In this document: one piece after another, positions 1 through 5,569 of the stretch
How positions within the stretch are numbered: position 1 is the stretch's first letter
How the letters are laid out: the number at the start of each line of letters is the position of its first letter
Origin: JAWUWD01 sp034112085
GTDB taxonomy: Bacteria > Bacteroidota > Bacteroidia > Cytophagales > Cyclobacteriaceae
Assembly (NCBI GenBank): GCA_034112085.1
Contig: JAWUWD010000104.1
Span: 1-10,166, forward strand
Length of the DNA stretch: 10,166 nt
Direction: 5' to 3'
Notes under the pieces: generated by a model
Databases searched by the model: none
What the model saw: the letters and a program-made list of their open reading frames with translations, nothing else
What the model was told of the DNA's origin: nothing
Made by a program: the position numbers and the translations under genes

Positions 1-22
1 GTTAATTGAAGAATGTTTATTT

Positions 23-101
23 TGATTAACTGATTAACTGATTAACTGATTAACTGATTAACTGATTAACTGATTAACTGATTAACTGATTAACTGATTA
101 A
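23..101. repeat. Tandem array of 8-bp unit TGATTAAC, about 9.9 copies
   Basis: Nine perfect head-to-tail copies of TGATTAAC run from 23 to 94, followed by seven bases of a tenth (95-101). There is not one mismatch inside the array. The unit carries stop codons on both strands, and an 8-bp period visits every frame every 24 bp, so the array cannot be coding. It ends 25 bp before the first possible start codon (TTG, 127) and 40 bp before the ATG (142) of the sigma factor gene, so it lies where the promoter or its upstream control region should be. Perfect short-unit arrays commonly change copy number by strand slippage. Whether this one varies, and whether it binds a protein, cannot be told from one sequence. 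Confidence 0.97.
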
Positions 102-106
102 AATTG
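99..106 (+). promoter_or_regulatory. Possible -7 promoter element for the sigma/anti-sigma operon
   Basis: TAAAATTG matches the Bacteroidetes -7 consensus TAnnTTTG at five of the six fixed positions. It starts inside the last, partial repeat unit. A start site near 111-113 would give a leader of about 15 nt to the TTG at 127 or 30 nt to the ATG at 142. No TTTG-like -33 element lies at the usual distance of about 19 bp, because that position falls in the repeat array. The nearest upstream TTTG is at 21-24, on the far side of the array. The gene may instead be read by an ECF sigma factor, perhaps its own, whose promoter motif is unknown. Confidence 0.25.
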
Positions 107-141
107 CAACCTTTGAAATAGACTCTTTGTCTAACCTGATA

Positions 142-708
142 ATGACGGAAGATCAACAGATCATCAAACGTATAATTGACGGGGATATGATGGCGTTCAA
201 AAAGCTTATTAAGCAGAACGAACGACTTGTATCACACATGGTGGCTAAAATCGTTGCTGTAGATGAGGATCGAGAAGAGATTTGTCAGGATGTTTTTTTG
301 AAGGTATACGATAAACTGGGTTCGTTTAATTATCAATCGAAATTGTCTACATGGATAGCAACGATCGCCTATCGTACCAGTTTGAATTACCTACAGAGAA
401 GGAAAGTCGTGGTAGGAACTGAGAATGAAGAAATGCTACAGCAGCAAGTAGAAAGACTAGCTACTACTGATACTCCTGAAACAAAAATGATGGACCAGGA
501 TATGAAAACCTATATTGGATCAATGGTGGATCAATTACCTATTCAATACAGGACAGTGATCACTTTATTTCACTTAGAAGAAATGACTTATCCAGAGATA
601 GCCGAAATAACCAATATGCCTACAGGAACAGTTAAGAGTTATTTGTTTCGAGGCAGGAAACTGTTGAAAGAAAAACTTATATCGTATAACCAAATGTCAA
701 TGTCATGA
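142..708 (+). CDS. RNA polymerase ECF-type sigma-70 factor
   Basis: This is a small alternative sigma factor of the extracytoplasmic-function group, which directs RNA polymerase to a special set of promoters. The frame is open from a TTG at 127 (193 aa), but I prefer the ATG at 142 (188 aa), because conserved sequence begins only after it and neither start has a ribosome site. Numbering from the TTG, region 2 covers about residues 24-93, with the DREEICQDVF stretch (48-57) and the STWIATIAYR segment (74-83) typical of regions 2.2-2.4. After a variable linker, region 4 covers about 124-184, with the helix-turn-helix MTYPEIAEITNMPTGTVKSY (153-172). There is no extra C-terminal domain. Its stop overlaps the next gene's start in an ATGA, which implies translational coupling to a membrane protein that is the likely anti-sigma factor. 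The regulon cannot be inferred. Confidence 0.95.
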   Translation: MTEDQQIIKRIIDGDMMAFKKLIKQNERLVSHMVAKIVAVDEDREEICQDVFLKVYDKLGSFNYQSKLSTWIATIAYRTSLNYLQRRKVVVGTENEEMLQQQVERLATTDTPETKMMDQDMKTYIGSMVDQLPIQYRTVITLFHLEEMTYPEIAEITNMPTGTVKSYLFRGRKLLKEKLISYNQMSMS

Positions 709-1097
709 ACAACGATAATTTAGATAAAGAAATACAGGAAGCACTTGATAATAATCTGATAAATGGCAAGAGTAGTCAAGACGCTAAGGCGTATATAAAG
801 CTTTATGATATACTTAATGACTCTTCAGTCGATGAGTACCTACCAAAGTCATTTGCGGACAACATAGTCACCAAAGTGACACTGGCTAAAAGCGACTGGG
901 AAGCCAATTGGTGGTTGGGTTCTATAATAGTATTGATGATCTTCAGTGCATTGATCGTTACGGTTATGACATTGGGAATAATGAATATTGAAATTGGATC
1001 TTTTTTTGGTAAGTATTTTCCAATGATGTCATTAGTGACATTCATAATAGTAGTTGTGCAATATTTAGACAAACGATTGATCAAGCTCCAAGTCTGA
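705..1097 (+). CDS. Probable membrane-bound anti-sigma factor, two TM helices
   Basis: This 130-aa protein is translationally coupled to the ECF sigma gene through a 4-bp ATGA overlap. Residues 1-67 are hydrophilic and acidic. They include a segment around 33-57 (Tyr-Asp-Ile-Leu, then Leu-Pro-Lys-Ser-Phe-Ala) of the kind often seen in the cytoplasmic part of Bacteroidetes anti-sigma factors. Two hydrophobic helices follow at about 69-93 and 106-121, with a short basic tail (KRLIK). Both ends are therefore probably cytoplasmic, with only a short outer loop of about 12 residues. The protein contains no Cys and no His, so it is not a zinc-binding (HxxxCxxC) anti-sigma factor. It also has no periplasmic sensor or FecR domain. 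The role rests on gene position and architecture rather than on a clear family match. Confidence 0.7.
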   Translation: MNNDNLDKEIQEALDNNLINGKSSQDAKAYIKLYDILNDSSVDEYLPKSFADNIVTKVTLAKSDWEANWWLGSIIVLMIFSALIVTVMTLGIMNIEIGSFFGKYFPMMSLVTFIIVVVQYLDKRLIKLQV

Positions 1098-1099
1098 GA

Positions 1100-1199
1100 T
1101 TTATTGGTAAGATTGTCATGGTTGTCTTTGTATTACTATTGCTAAAAAAAATATAATATTTGATTGGTAAGGTTGTTATAGTTAGTTTGCGTATCACAA
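1100..1199 (+). repeat. Diverged direct repeat, 60-bp spacing, in promoter region
   Basis: Bases 1100-1123 and 1160-1183 are identical at 20 of 24 positions without gaps; both hold ATTGGTAAG followed by a TTGT-like run. Similarity continues weakly past a 1-bp shift, with TTTG at 1127-1130 against 1186-1189, followed by TAT in both. The second copy carries the better promoter for the gene at 1222, and the first looks like a decayed version. The rest of the 124-bp gap between the two genes (1098-1221) shows no hairpin. Confidence 0.45.
1159..1189 (+). promoter_or_regulatory. Bacteroidetes-type promoter for the gene at 1222
   Basis: TTTG at 1159-1162 is followed after 19 bases by TTAGTTTG at 1182-1189. 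This fits the Bacteroidetes primary sigma consensus (TTTG, 19-21 bases, TAnnTTTG) with one mismatch. The predicted start near 1195 gives a leader of about 26 nt. The downstream gene can thus be expressed apart from the sigma/anti-sigma pair, although I see no terminator between them. Confidence 0.5.
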
Positions 1200-1221
1200 C
1201 TACTTAAACAAACAGAACATT

Positions 1222-1668
1222 ATGAGAAAAGGAATTTTATTAGCCGCTTTTGCAGTATTGACAATTTGTAGCACACATGCTCAGGAATACAAAATAATCA
1301 CCACAATAGAATCTATAATACCTGGCGGACTGGGAAGATCAAGAATAATAGAGAATAAGTCTGAGATCAACTCTGATGATCTTACTACTGATCGTACGGA
1401 CGGAAAGAAGAGCGATCAAGGAAAAGTAAAAAGAAAGAATATTAAAGTTGATGATTTTTCAGAAACTAAGTTGCTCAACTTTTATAGTATGGCGGGAATC
1501 AACTTCAGGAATATAGCATCCAATGATGCTGTGATGTCTGATCGTATCAATGAGATGGTCAAGGAGGGTTGGGAAATGGCGTTTGTGACTAGTGGTGTAG
1601 AAAGTGATGCAGGAGAGCCTGATGGACAAGGAATTTTTGTCACAAGATATATTTTTAAGAGGAATTGA
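1222..1668 (+). CDS. Secreted protein of unknown function
   Basis: This 148-aa protein has a clear Sec signal peptide: a short basic start (MRK), a hydrophobic core at about 5-16, and a probable cut after THA at residue 20. The mature part begins with a short motif, ESIIPGGLGRSRI (30-42), then a charged, lysine- and aspartate-rich linker (about 45-80). A conserved-looking end follows (83-148): LLNFYSMAGINFRNIASNDA, then EMVKEGWEMAFVTSG, then an aromatic strand ending in FKRN. The 'EGWE' turn recalls the small DUF4177-like fold, but I cannot confirm this. Proteins with PGGLGRSR and the same ending seem familiar from Cytophagales as uncharacterised secreted proteins, which is recollection. Its place behind an ECF sigma/anti-sigma pair suggests, without proof, an envelope-stress target. 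There is no lipobox and no type IX sorting domain. Confidence 0.85.
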   Translation: MRKGILLAAFAVLTICSTHAQEYKIITTIESIIPGGLGRSRIIENKSEINSDDLTTDRTDGKKSDQGKVKRKNIKVDDFSETKLLNFYSMAGINFRNIASNDAVMSDRINEMVKEGWEMAFVTSGVESDAGEPDGQGIFVTRYIFKRN

Positions 1669-1687
1669 TTGAGTAATTGCAATCAAG

Positions 1688-1735
1688 AAAAAAGAAAGGG
1701 TGTCATTCAATTGTGAATGACACCCTTTCTTTTTT
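1688..1735. terminator. Bidirectional intrinsic terminator, perfect 22-bp stem
   Basis: The left arm 1688-1709 and right arm 1714-1735 are perfect reverse complements around the 4-base loop ATTG. The GC-richest part of the stem is GGGTGTC/GACACCC. The outer part is A-rich on the left and T-rich on the right, so transcripts from either strand end in a U run (T1730-1735 on the plus strand, the complement of A1688-1693 on the minus strand). It sits 19 bp after the stop of the secreted-protein gene and 19 bp after the stop of the dehydrogenase gene on the other strand, so it serves both convergent units. Confidence 0.95.
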
Positions 1736-1754
1736 AACTCTAATTAGAAAACTA

Positions 1755-2915
1755 CTAGTAAGACATTTCTACAATCTTTTCTACATCACTAGGTTCTAGT
1801 TTCCCGTGTTCACCAATTCCAACCCAACCTCTCTCTATAAATCGATCCGCAATGATTTTGGCAGTACCGTCATAGTCTTTGGTATATTCAGATAGCTTAG
1901 TTTTTATTTCAAGTGAATGGAAAAAATTTTCTGTTTTATCGATAGCAGTTTTGGCTTTTTGCTCTGTTGGTCCTTCAGTTACATTCCAAATTCGTTCGGC
2001 ATATTGCGCAAGCTTCTCCTTCTTGGTTTCAATATTATAGGTGTAGTGGCTTTTTGATATGATTGCCAATGTTCTTGCATGGTCTATTCCATATAGTGCC
2101 GTCAATTCATGACCCATTGCATGAACTGCCCAGTCTGTAGGAACTCCTTTTTGTATTAATCCATTCAATGCCATTGTGCAACACCACATAAAATTAGAAG
2201 CTGCCGTGTAATCAGATGGATCATTCAAGATCACGGGAGCTACTTCGACAATAGTCTGTAAGATACCTTCGGCTATACGATCTTGGAGGGCAGCTCCAGA
2301 AGGGTAAGTCAAATACTGTTCTAGTACATGAGTAAATGAGTCAGCCAACCCATTCGCTAATTGACGTTGTGGAATAGATTTAACAACTTCAGGATCTAGG
2401 ATAGAAAATTGTGGGAATAACCCTGGACCTCCCATTCCTAATTTCTCTTTGGTGGCTGCTCTTGTCACCACTGCCCCAGAGTTCATTTCAGATCCAGTAG
2501 CAGGTAGTGTTAGTACTGTTCCAAAAGGCAGACCTTTATTTGTGCGTTTTTTTAGTGCTAAAATGTCCCATGGATTATCTCCTTCATATAGTGCCGCAGA
2601 AGATAAAAACTTAGTTCCATCAATGACAGAACCACCACCTACAGCTAATAAAAATGTAATATCCTGTGATTTGATAATATCTAAGGCCTTTAGTAGTACT
2701 TCGTACTCTGGATTCGGGGGGATTCCCCCCATTTCTATTACTTCGTACGAAGTCAAAGCTTCTTTTACCTGGTCATATATGCCATTATTTTTTATACTAC
2801 CGCCACCGTAAAGAAGAAGAACTTTGGAGTCCTTCGGAATTTCTTTTGATAAACTGGCGATTTGATTTTTCCCGAAAATTATTTTGGTTGGGTTCTGGAA
2901 ATCGAAATTGTTCAT
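1755..2915 (-). CDS. yqhD: NADPH-dependent iron-containing alcohol/aldehyde dehydrogenase, YqhD-like
   Basis: At 386 aa this protein aligns along its whole length with E. coli YqhD (387 aa), a cytosolic enzyme that reduces many aldehydes to alcohols with NADPH and protects against aldehydes from lipid peroxidation. Visible matches are the start (MNNF...P.KIIFGK), the cofactor motif GGGS (37-40), the AVGGGSVIDGTKF segment (91-103) and LTLPATGSE (136-143). The four metal ligands expected from YqhD are all present as Asp192, His196, His265 and His279. It is the last gene of the minus-strand operon, 47 bp after the SDR gene, and ends at the shared hairpin. Butanol dehydrogenase-type members of the family are the main alternative name. 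Substrate cannot be read from sequence, but its place in a tesA operon suggests aldehydes of lipid origin. Confidence 0.93.
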   Translation of the reverse strand: MNNFDFQNPTKIIFGKNQIASLSKEIPKDSKVLLLYGGGSIKNNGIYDQVKEALTSYEVIEMGGIPPNPEYEVLLKALDIIKSQDITFLLAVGGGSVIDGTKFLSSAALYEGDNPWDILALKKRTNKGLPFGTVLTLPATGSEMNSGAVVTRAATKEKLGMGGPGLFPQFSILDPEVVKSIPQRQLANGLADSFTHVLEQYLTYPSGAALQDRIAEGILQTIVEVAPVILNDPSDYTAASNFMWCCTMALNGLIQKGVPTDWAVHAMGHELTALYGIDHARTLAIISKSHYTYNIETKKEKLAQYAERIWNVTEGPTEQKAKTAIDKTENFFHSLEIKTKLSEYTKDYDGTAKIIADRFIERGWVGIGEHGKLEPSDVEKIVEMSY

Positions 2916-2962
2916 GTTTAGATATTTATGGTAACAACCTAATTGCTGCTATTAATGTTCAC

Positions 2963-3619
2963 TTATCGGCTAATTTCAATGATTTTATCTGATTCAATAA
3001 TTTGAGACTCATAATTATTTTCTGATAGGTTGACCATTGCAGAGGCAATCATGTCAGCCTCAATCGCTCGGTATTTTCTTAATTTACCAATCATCAATGG
3101 ATTGATAATCTTCATCACTACAGAACCAATTTTTTCTCCTAATCTGCTTTCATTCCTATTACCCTCAATCAAAGAAGGTCGCAATATGTAGGTGTTTTTA
3201 ATATTGTTTGATAGTACAGCTTCTTCCATCTCCCCTTTGGTTTTATTATAGAATACACTACTGTCACTATTCGCTCCAAGTGCTGAAATCACCATGAAAG
3301 CTGAGATGTTATTATCTTTGGCAAGATTAGCAGCCTCCTTAGGAATGCCATAGTCAATGGCTTTATAAGCTTGCTTATCTTTAGTTTTGGCAGCTGTAGT
3401 TCCAATACAACAGAATACAATGTCTGCTTTGAATTCCGACTTGAACTGAGACATCTTAAGTAAGTCACCCAAATGCTCTTCTACTTTTTCAGATTTAGAA
3501 TTGATCGATTTTCTTGAGAAAAGTTTAATCTTATCAAAATTTGGGTGGTCAATTAATTTTTTGAAAAGTAAGCTTCCTGTCAAGCCAGTTGCCCCTAAGA
3601 TTATAGCCGTTTTCCCCAT
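2963..3619 (-). CDS. Atypical short-chain dehydrogenase, HTATIP2/NAD(P)-binding type
   Basis: This 218-aa Rossmann-fold protein has the glycine motif GATGLTG at residues 9-15, right after the first beta strand (TAIILGATG). The second strand ends in LFSRK (33-37), where the basic residues would suit NADP(H). CCIGTT (70-75) and VISALGANSDSS (110-121) follow, then a YxxxK pair (Tyr124, Lys128) in YNKTK, and LRPSLIEG (146-153). This order fits the atypical SDR group of human HTATIP2 (TIP30/CC3). Family members are about 210-240 aa, so the protein is complete. Its start shares one base with the stop of the preceding gene (TAATG), which means tight coupling. A reductase acting on a carbonyl compound is the likely role; some relatives act as regulators rather than enzymes, so the activity is uncertain. 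Confidence 0.85.
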   Translation of the reverse strand: MGKTAIILGATGLTGSLLFKKLIDHPNFDKIKLFSRKSINSKSEKVEEHLGDLLKMSQFKSEFKADIVFCCIGTTAAKTKDKQAYKAIDYGIPKEAANLAKDNNISAFMVISALGANSDSSVFYNKTKGEMEEAVLSNNIKNTYILRPSLIEGNRNESRLGEKIGSVVMKIINPLMIGKLRKYRAIEADMIASAMVNLSENNYESQIIESDKIIEISR

Positions 3620-3951
3620 TAGCTTTTATTATTTATAATTTGAATGCTCTCATTCCATGAAGGTAATGCCTCACTGCTATACCCATGTGTAGTGACCTTC
3701 AATGCAAATTGAGAGCTTTCCTTCATGGCGATGACATGAGCACCACTCCTCATAAATTTCAACATATCATCTTTTGACTTCCAACTTGTCTTCGTATAGA
3801 AACTCACAAAGCTGGTTCCTTTAGCTTCACTTGATAATACACCTTCTGCTGATTTTATTTGTTGCTGTACCTTGCTGTTGTACTTATAAAACGGGTATAT
3901 CTTCCAAAGACTTTTAAGTCGAAGGTGCGTGAGGGAGATGTGCATTGTCAT
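3619..3951 (-). CDS. Small DUF3291/monooxygenase-like alpha-beta barrel protein
   Basis: This 110-aa protein has no signal peptide or membrane segment and is probably cytoplasmic. It opens with HISLTHLRLKSLWKIYPFYK (4-23), followed by SAEGVLSSEAK (34-44), a strand FVSFYTKTSW (48-57), and KSKDDMLKFMRSGAHVIAM (58-76), which includes His72. The layout (strand, helix, strands with 'TxW', then a helix with 'M..F...GAH..AM') resembles DUF3291 and spheroidene-monooxygenase-like proteins, which are dimeric ferredoxin-like barrels related to antibiotic-biosynthesis monooxygenases. The similarity is from memory of motifs, so the family call is moderate and no activity can be claimed. The ATG at 3951 overlaps the stop of the esterase gene (ATGA), and a second ATG two codons on (3945) is also possible. 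Its overlaps on both sides mark it as a fixed part of the operon. Confidence 0.8.
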   Translation of the reverse strand: MTMHISLTHLRLKSLWKIYPFYKYNSKVQQQIKSAEGVLSSEAKGTSFVSFYTKTSWKSKDDMLKFMRSGAHVIAMKESSQFALKVTTHGYSSEALPSWNESIQIINNKS

Positions 3952-4565
3952 AGGATATAATTTAACACCTGAATGACATTATTCGCAACGATTTTATGAC
4001 CTTCTACATTTGGATGGATACCATCAGGAAGGTTAAGTGTTTTGTCTCCAGCTACACCATTTAATAAGAATGGGATTAGTGATGCCTTATTATCTCTTGA
4101 TATTGATTGAAATATGCTACTGAATTCAGAGGTATATGATTCACCAAGATTCGGTGGAGCCATCATTCCAGCGATCACGATTTTGGCATTGGGATATTTT
4201 GTATTGACCTTGTTTATGATTGCCTGAAGGTTCGATTTGGTTTGGTCAAGAGGAAGGCCTCTAAGTGCATCATTGGCTCCCAACTCTAAAATGAATATAT
4301 CAACTTCTTTCTGTAGTATCCAATCAACTCTGGACAATCCACCTGCAGAAGTTTCTCCACTCAGTCCCGCATTGATCACTTCATAGTCAAAGCCATTGTC
4401 GTTGAGTACTTCTTGTACAATGGCAGGAAATGCTTGGGCTATAGAAAGACCATAGCCAGCCGTGAGACTATCTCCGAAAAATACGATCGTTTTTTTTGAT
4501 TGCTGATTGAATGAATAAAATATTGAAGTTGATATTAATATGATAAGAATAAAATATTTCTTCAT
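3948..4565 (-). CDS. tesA: SGNH-family esterase/lysophospholipase, TesA-like
   Basis: This 205-aa protein carries all SGNH hydrolase blocks: FFGDSLTAGYG with nucleophile Ser33 (29-39), INAGLSGETSAGG with Gly67 or Gly70 (64-76), ELGANDALRG with Asn98 (94-103), and DGIHPNVEGH with Asp181 and His184 (181-190). Order and spacing match E. coli TesA (thioesterase I/protease I/lysophospholipase L1) and bacterial arylesterases, which cut esters or thioesters of lipids in the periplasm. Residues 1-20 are a basic start followed by a hydrophobic stretch, so it is exported. No clear AxA cut site or lipobox cysteine is visible, so the segment may stay as a membrane anchor. It is the first gene of the minus-strand operon and is divergent from the ABC transporter genes, as tesA is from ybbA-ybbP in E. 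coli. The true substrate is unknown. Confidence 0.93.
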   Translation of the reverse strand: MKKYFILIILISTSIFYSFNQQSKKTIVFFGDSLTAGYGLSIAQAFPAIVQEVLNDNGFDYEVINAGLSGETSAGGLSRVDWILQKEVDIFILELGANDALRGLPLDQTKSNLQAIINKVNTKYPNAKIVIAGMMAPPNLGESYTSEFSSIFQSISRDNKASLIPFLLNGVAGDKTLNLPDGIHPNVEGHKIVANNVIQVLNYIL

Positions 4566-4825
4566 TGATTACGATTTATCCTATAGTAGGAGTTAGTATT
4601 TCAGAATATGCTCTGAGAATGATGTTTTAAAGGAAACAAATTTCAAGCCGAATTAGAACCTTTTAGCTTATTTTAAAAACTATTTGAATTGAAAACGTAT
4701 ATCTTACACTCAGGGTTTTTGGTAATAACATAATTCGGTGAGTTGTTGAGTTGATCATGAAGAATAAGTTCGTCTTTAACTTCAAAAAATAAATTGCGAA
4801 TTACAATTAAGAATTAAATAACAGC
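4566..4825. other. 260-bp intergenic region between divergent tesA and ybbA operons
   Basis: This AT-rich gap separates two divergent operons and must hold both promoters. I see a candidate for the plus-strand operon (4742-4772). I found no convincing minus-strand pair of TTTG and TAnnTTTG elements for the esterase operon. A weak inverted repeat, TCAGA-6-TCTGA, at 4601-4616 lies about 35 bp upstream of the esterase start and could be an operator, but arms this short are expected by chance. I see no small gene, RNA gene or terminator in it. Confidence 0.6.
4742..4772 (+). promoter_or_regulatory. Candidate promoter for the ABC transporter operon
   Basis: GTTG at 4742-4745, 19 bases, then TAAGTTCG at 4765-4772. 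This resembles the Bacteroidetes consensus (TTTG, 19-21 bases, TAnnTTTG) with one mismatch in each element. The predicted start near 4779 gives an AT-rich leader of about 47 nt with no Shine-Dalgarno sequence, as is usual in this phylum. Confidence 0.4.
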
Positions 4826-5563
4826 ATGTCTAATATATTAACAGCAGAAAATTTATCAAAGAGTTTCAATACTGGAGATAAGAAACTAACCGTTTTAGAT
4901 AGCGTTTCTTTTGAAGTGGAATCAGGAGCGACTGTAGCGATTGTTGGTCCATCAGGAAGTGGGAAAACTACCTTGTTGGGACTTTGTGCGGGGTTAGATG
5001 TCCCTTCTGAAGGGACTATATCATTGGTAGATATCAAACTAAACGCCCTAAATGAGGATGATCGTGCTTATGTACGTAATCAGCATGTTGGTTTTATTTT
5101 TCAAAACTTCCAACTGTTGCCTACATTGACTGCTTTGGAGAACGTAATGCTGCCATTGGAGCTGCGAGGAGAGAAAAATCTTCTGAGAAGAGCAAAAGAG
5201 TTGCTTGAAAGAGTAGAGCTCATCGATCGGGGACACCACTATCCTTCACAACTTTCAGGTGGTGAGCAACAACGAGTAGCTATAGCGCGTGCATTTATGT
5301 CCAATCCCAAGATTCTATTTGCCGATGAGCCTACTGGTAATCTTGATGAAGATACTGCAGGAATAGTTACCAAGCTTTTATTTGATATCAATAGGGAGGA
5401 GGGAACCACGCTAATATTGGTGACACACAATCTAGAACTTGCACAGCATACGCAGAGAATCCTTCAACTAAAAGGAGGTAAGTTAGTTTCTGATCGAAGA
5501 CTTCCTGCCAACGAAACTATAGTGTCAGATTTGACAAGCGAACAAGAATCATTTACAGCATAG
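4826..5563 (+). CDS. ybbA: ABC transporter ATP-binding protein, YbbA/LolD/MacB type
   Basis: This 245-aa cytoplasmic ATPase has a full set of motifs: Walker A GPSGSGKTT (41-49), Q-loop with Gln93 (FQNFQL), signature LSGGEQQR (143-150), Walker B ILFADEP with catalytic Glu168 (163-169), D-loop GNLDE (171-175) and switch His201 (VTHN). The short domain without extra regulatory parts, and the FxFQxFxLLPTLTALENVMLP segment (90-110), place it in the MacB/LolD/FtsE group that drives type VII (mechanotransmission) transporters. The permease gene follows immediately, and the TesA-like gene diverges upstream, which favours YbbA over LolD. It would power movement of a lipid-like substrate out of the inner membrane rather than classic transport across it. 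The last 20 or so residues are a poorly conserved tail. Confidence 0.93.
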   Translation: MSNILTAENLSKSFNTGDKKLTVLDSVSFEVESGATVAIVGPSGSGKTTLLGLCAGLDVPSEGTISLVDIKLNALNEDDRAYVRNQHVGFIFQNFQLLPTLTALENVMLPLELRGEKNLLRRAKELLERVELIDRGHHYPSQLSGGEQQRVAIARAFMSNPKILFADEPTGNLDEDTAGIVTKLLFDINREEGTTLILVTHNLELAQHTQRILQLKGGKLVSDRRLPANETIVSDLTSEQESFTA

Positions 5564-5569
5564 GTGTCC

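Noticed and set aside
23..101. CRISPR array or replication-origin iterons as an explanation of the 8-bp array
   Set aside because: The units are contiguous with no spacers, so it is not CRISPR. Iterons are usually longer (about 17-22 bp) and lie near a rep or dnaA gene, which is absent here.
803..1084. 93-aa minus-strand open frame opposite the anti-sigma gene
   Set aside because: Its hydrophobic parts only mirror the membrane helices of the plus-strand gene, which has the coupled start and the operon context.
1459..1710. Minus-strand open frames opposite the secreted protein gene
   Set aside because: They read through the terminator hairpin and are antisense to a gene with a clear signal peptide and conserved blocks.
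2449..2811. 120-aa open frame on the plus strand inside the dehydrogenase gene
   Set aside because: It lies fully antisense to the conserved YqhD-like gene, has low-complexity composition and no recognisable motif. It is a shadow of the real gene.
4601..4616. Inverted repeat TCAGA-6-TCTGA upstream of the esterase gene
   Set aside because: Five-base arms in a 260-bp AT-rich gap are expected by chance, and no second copy or promoter overlap supports an operator.
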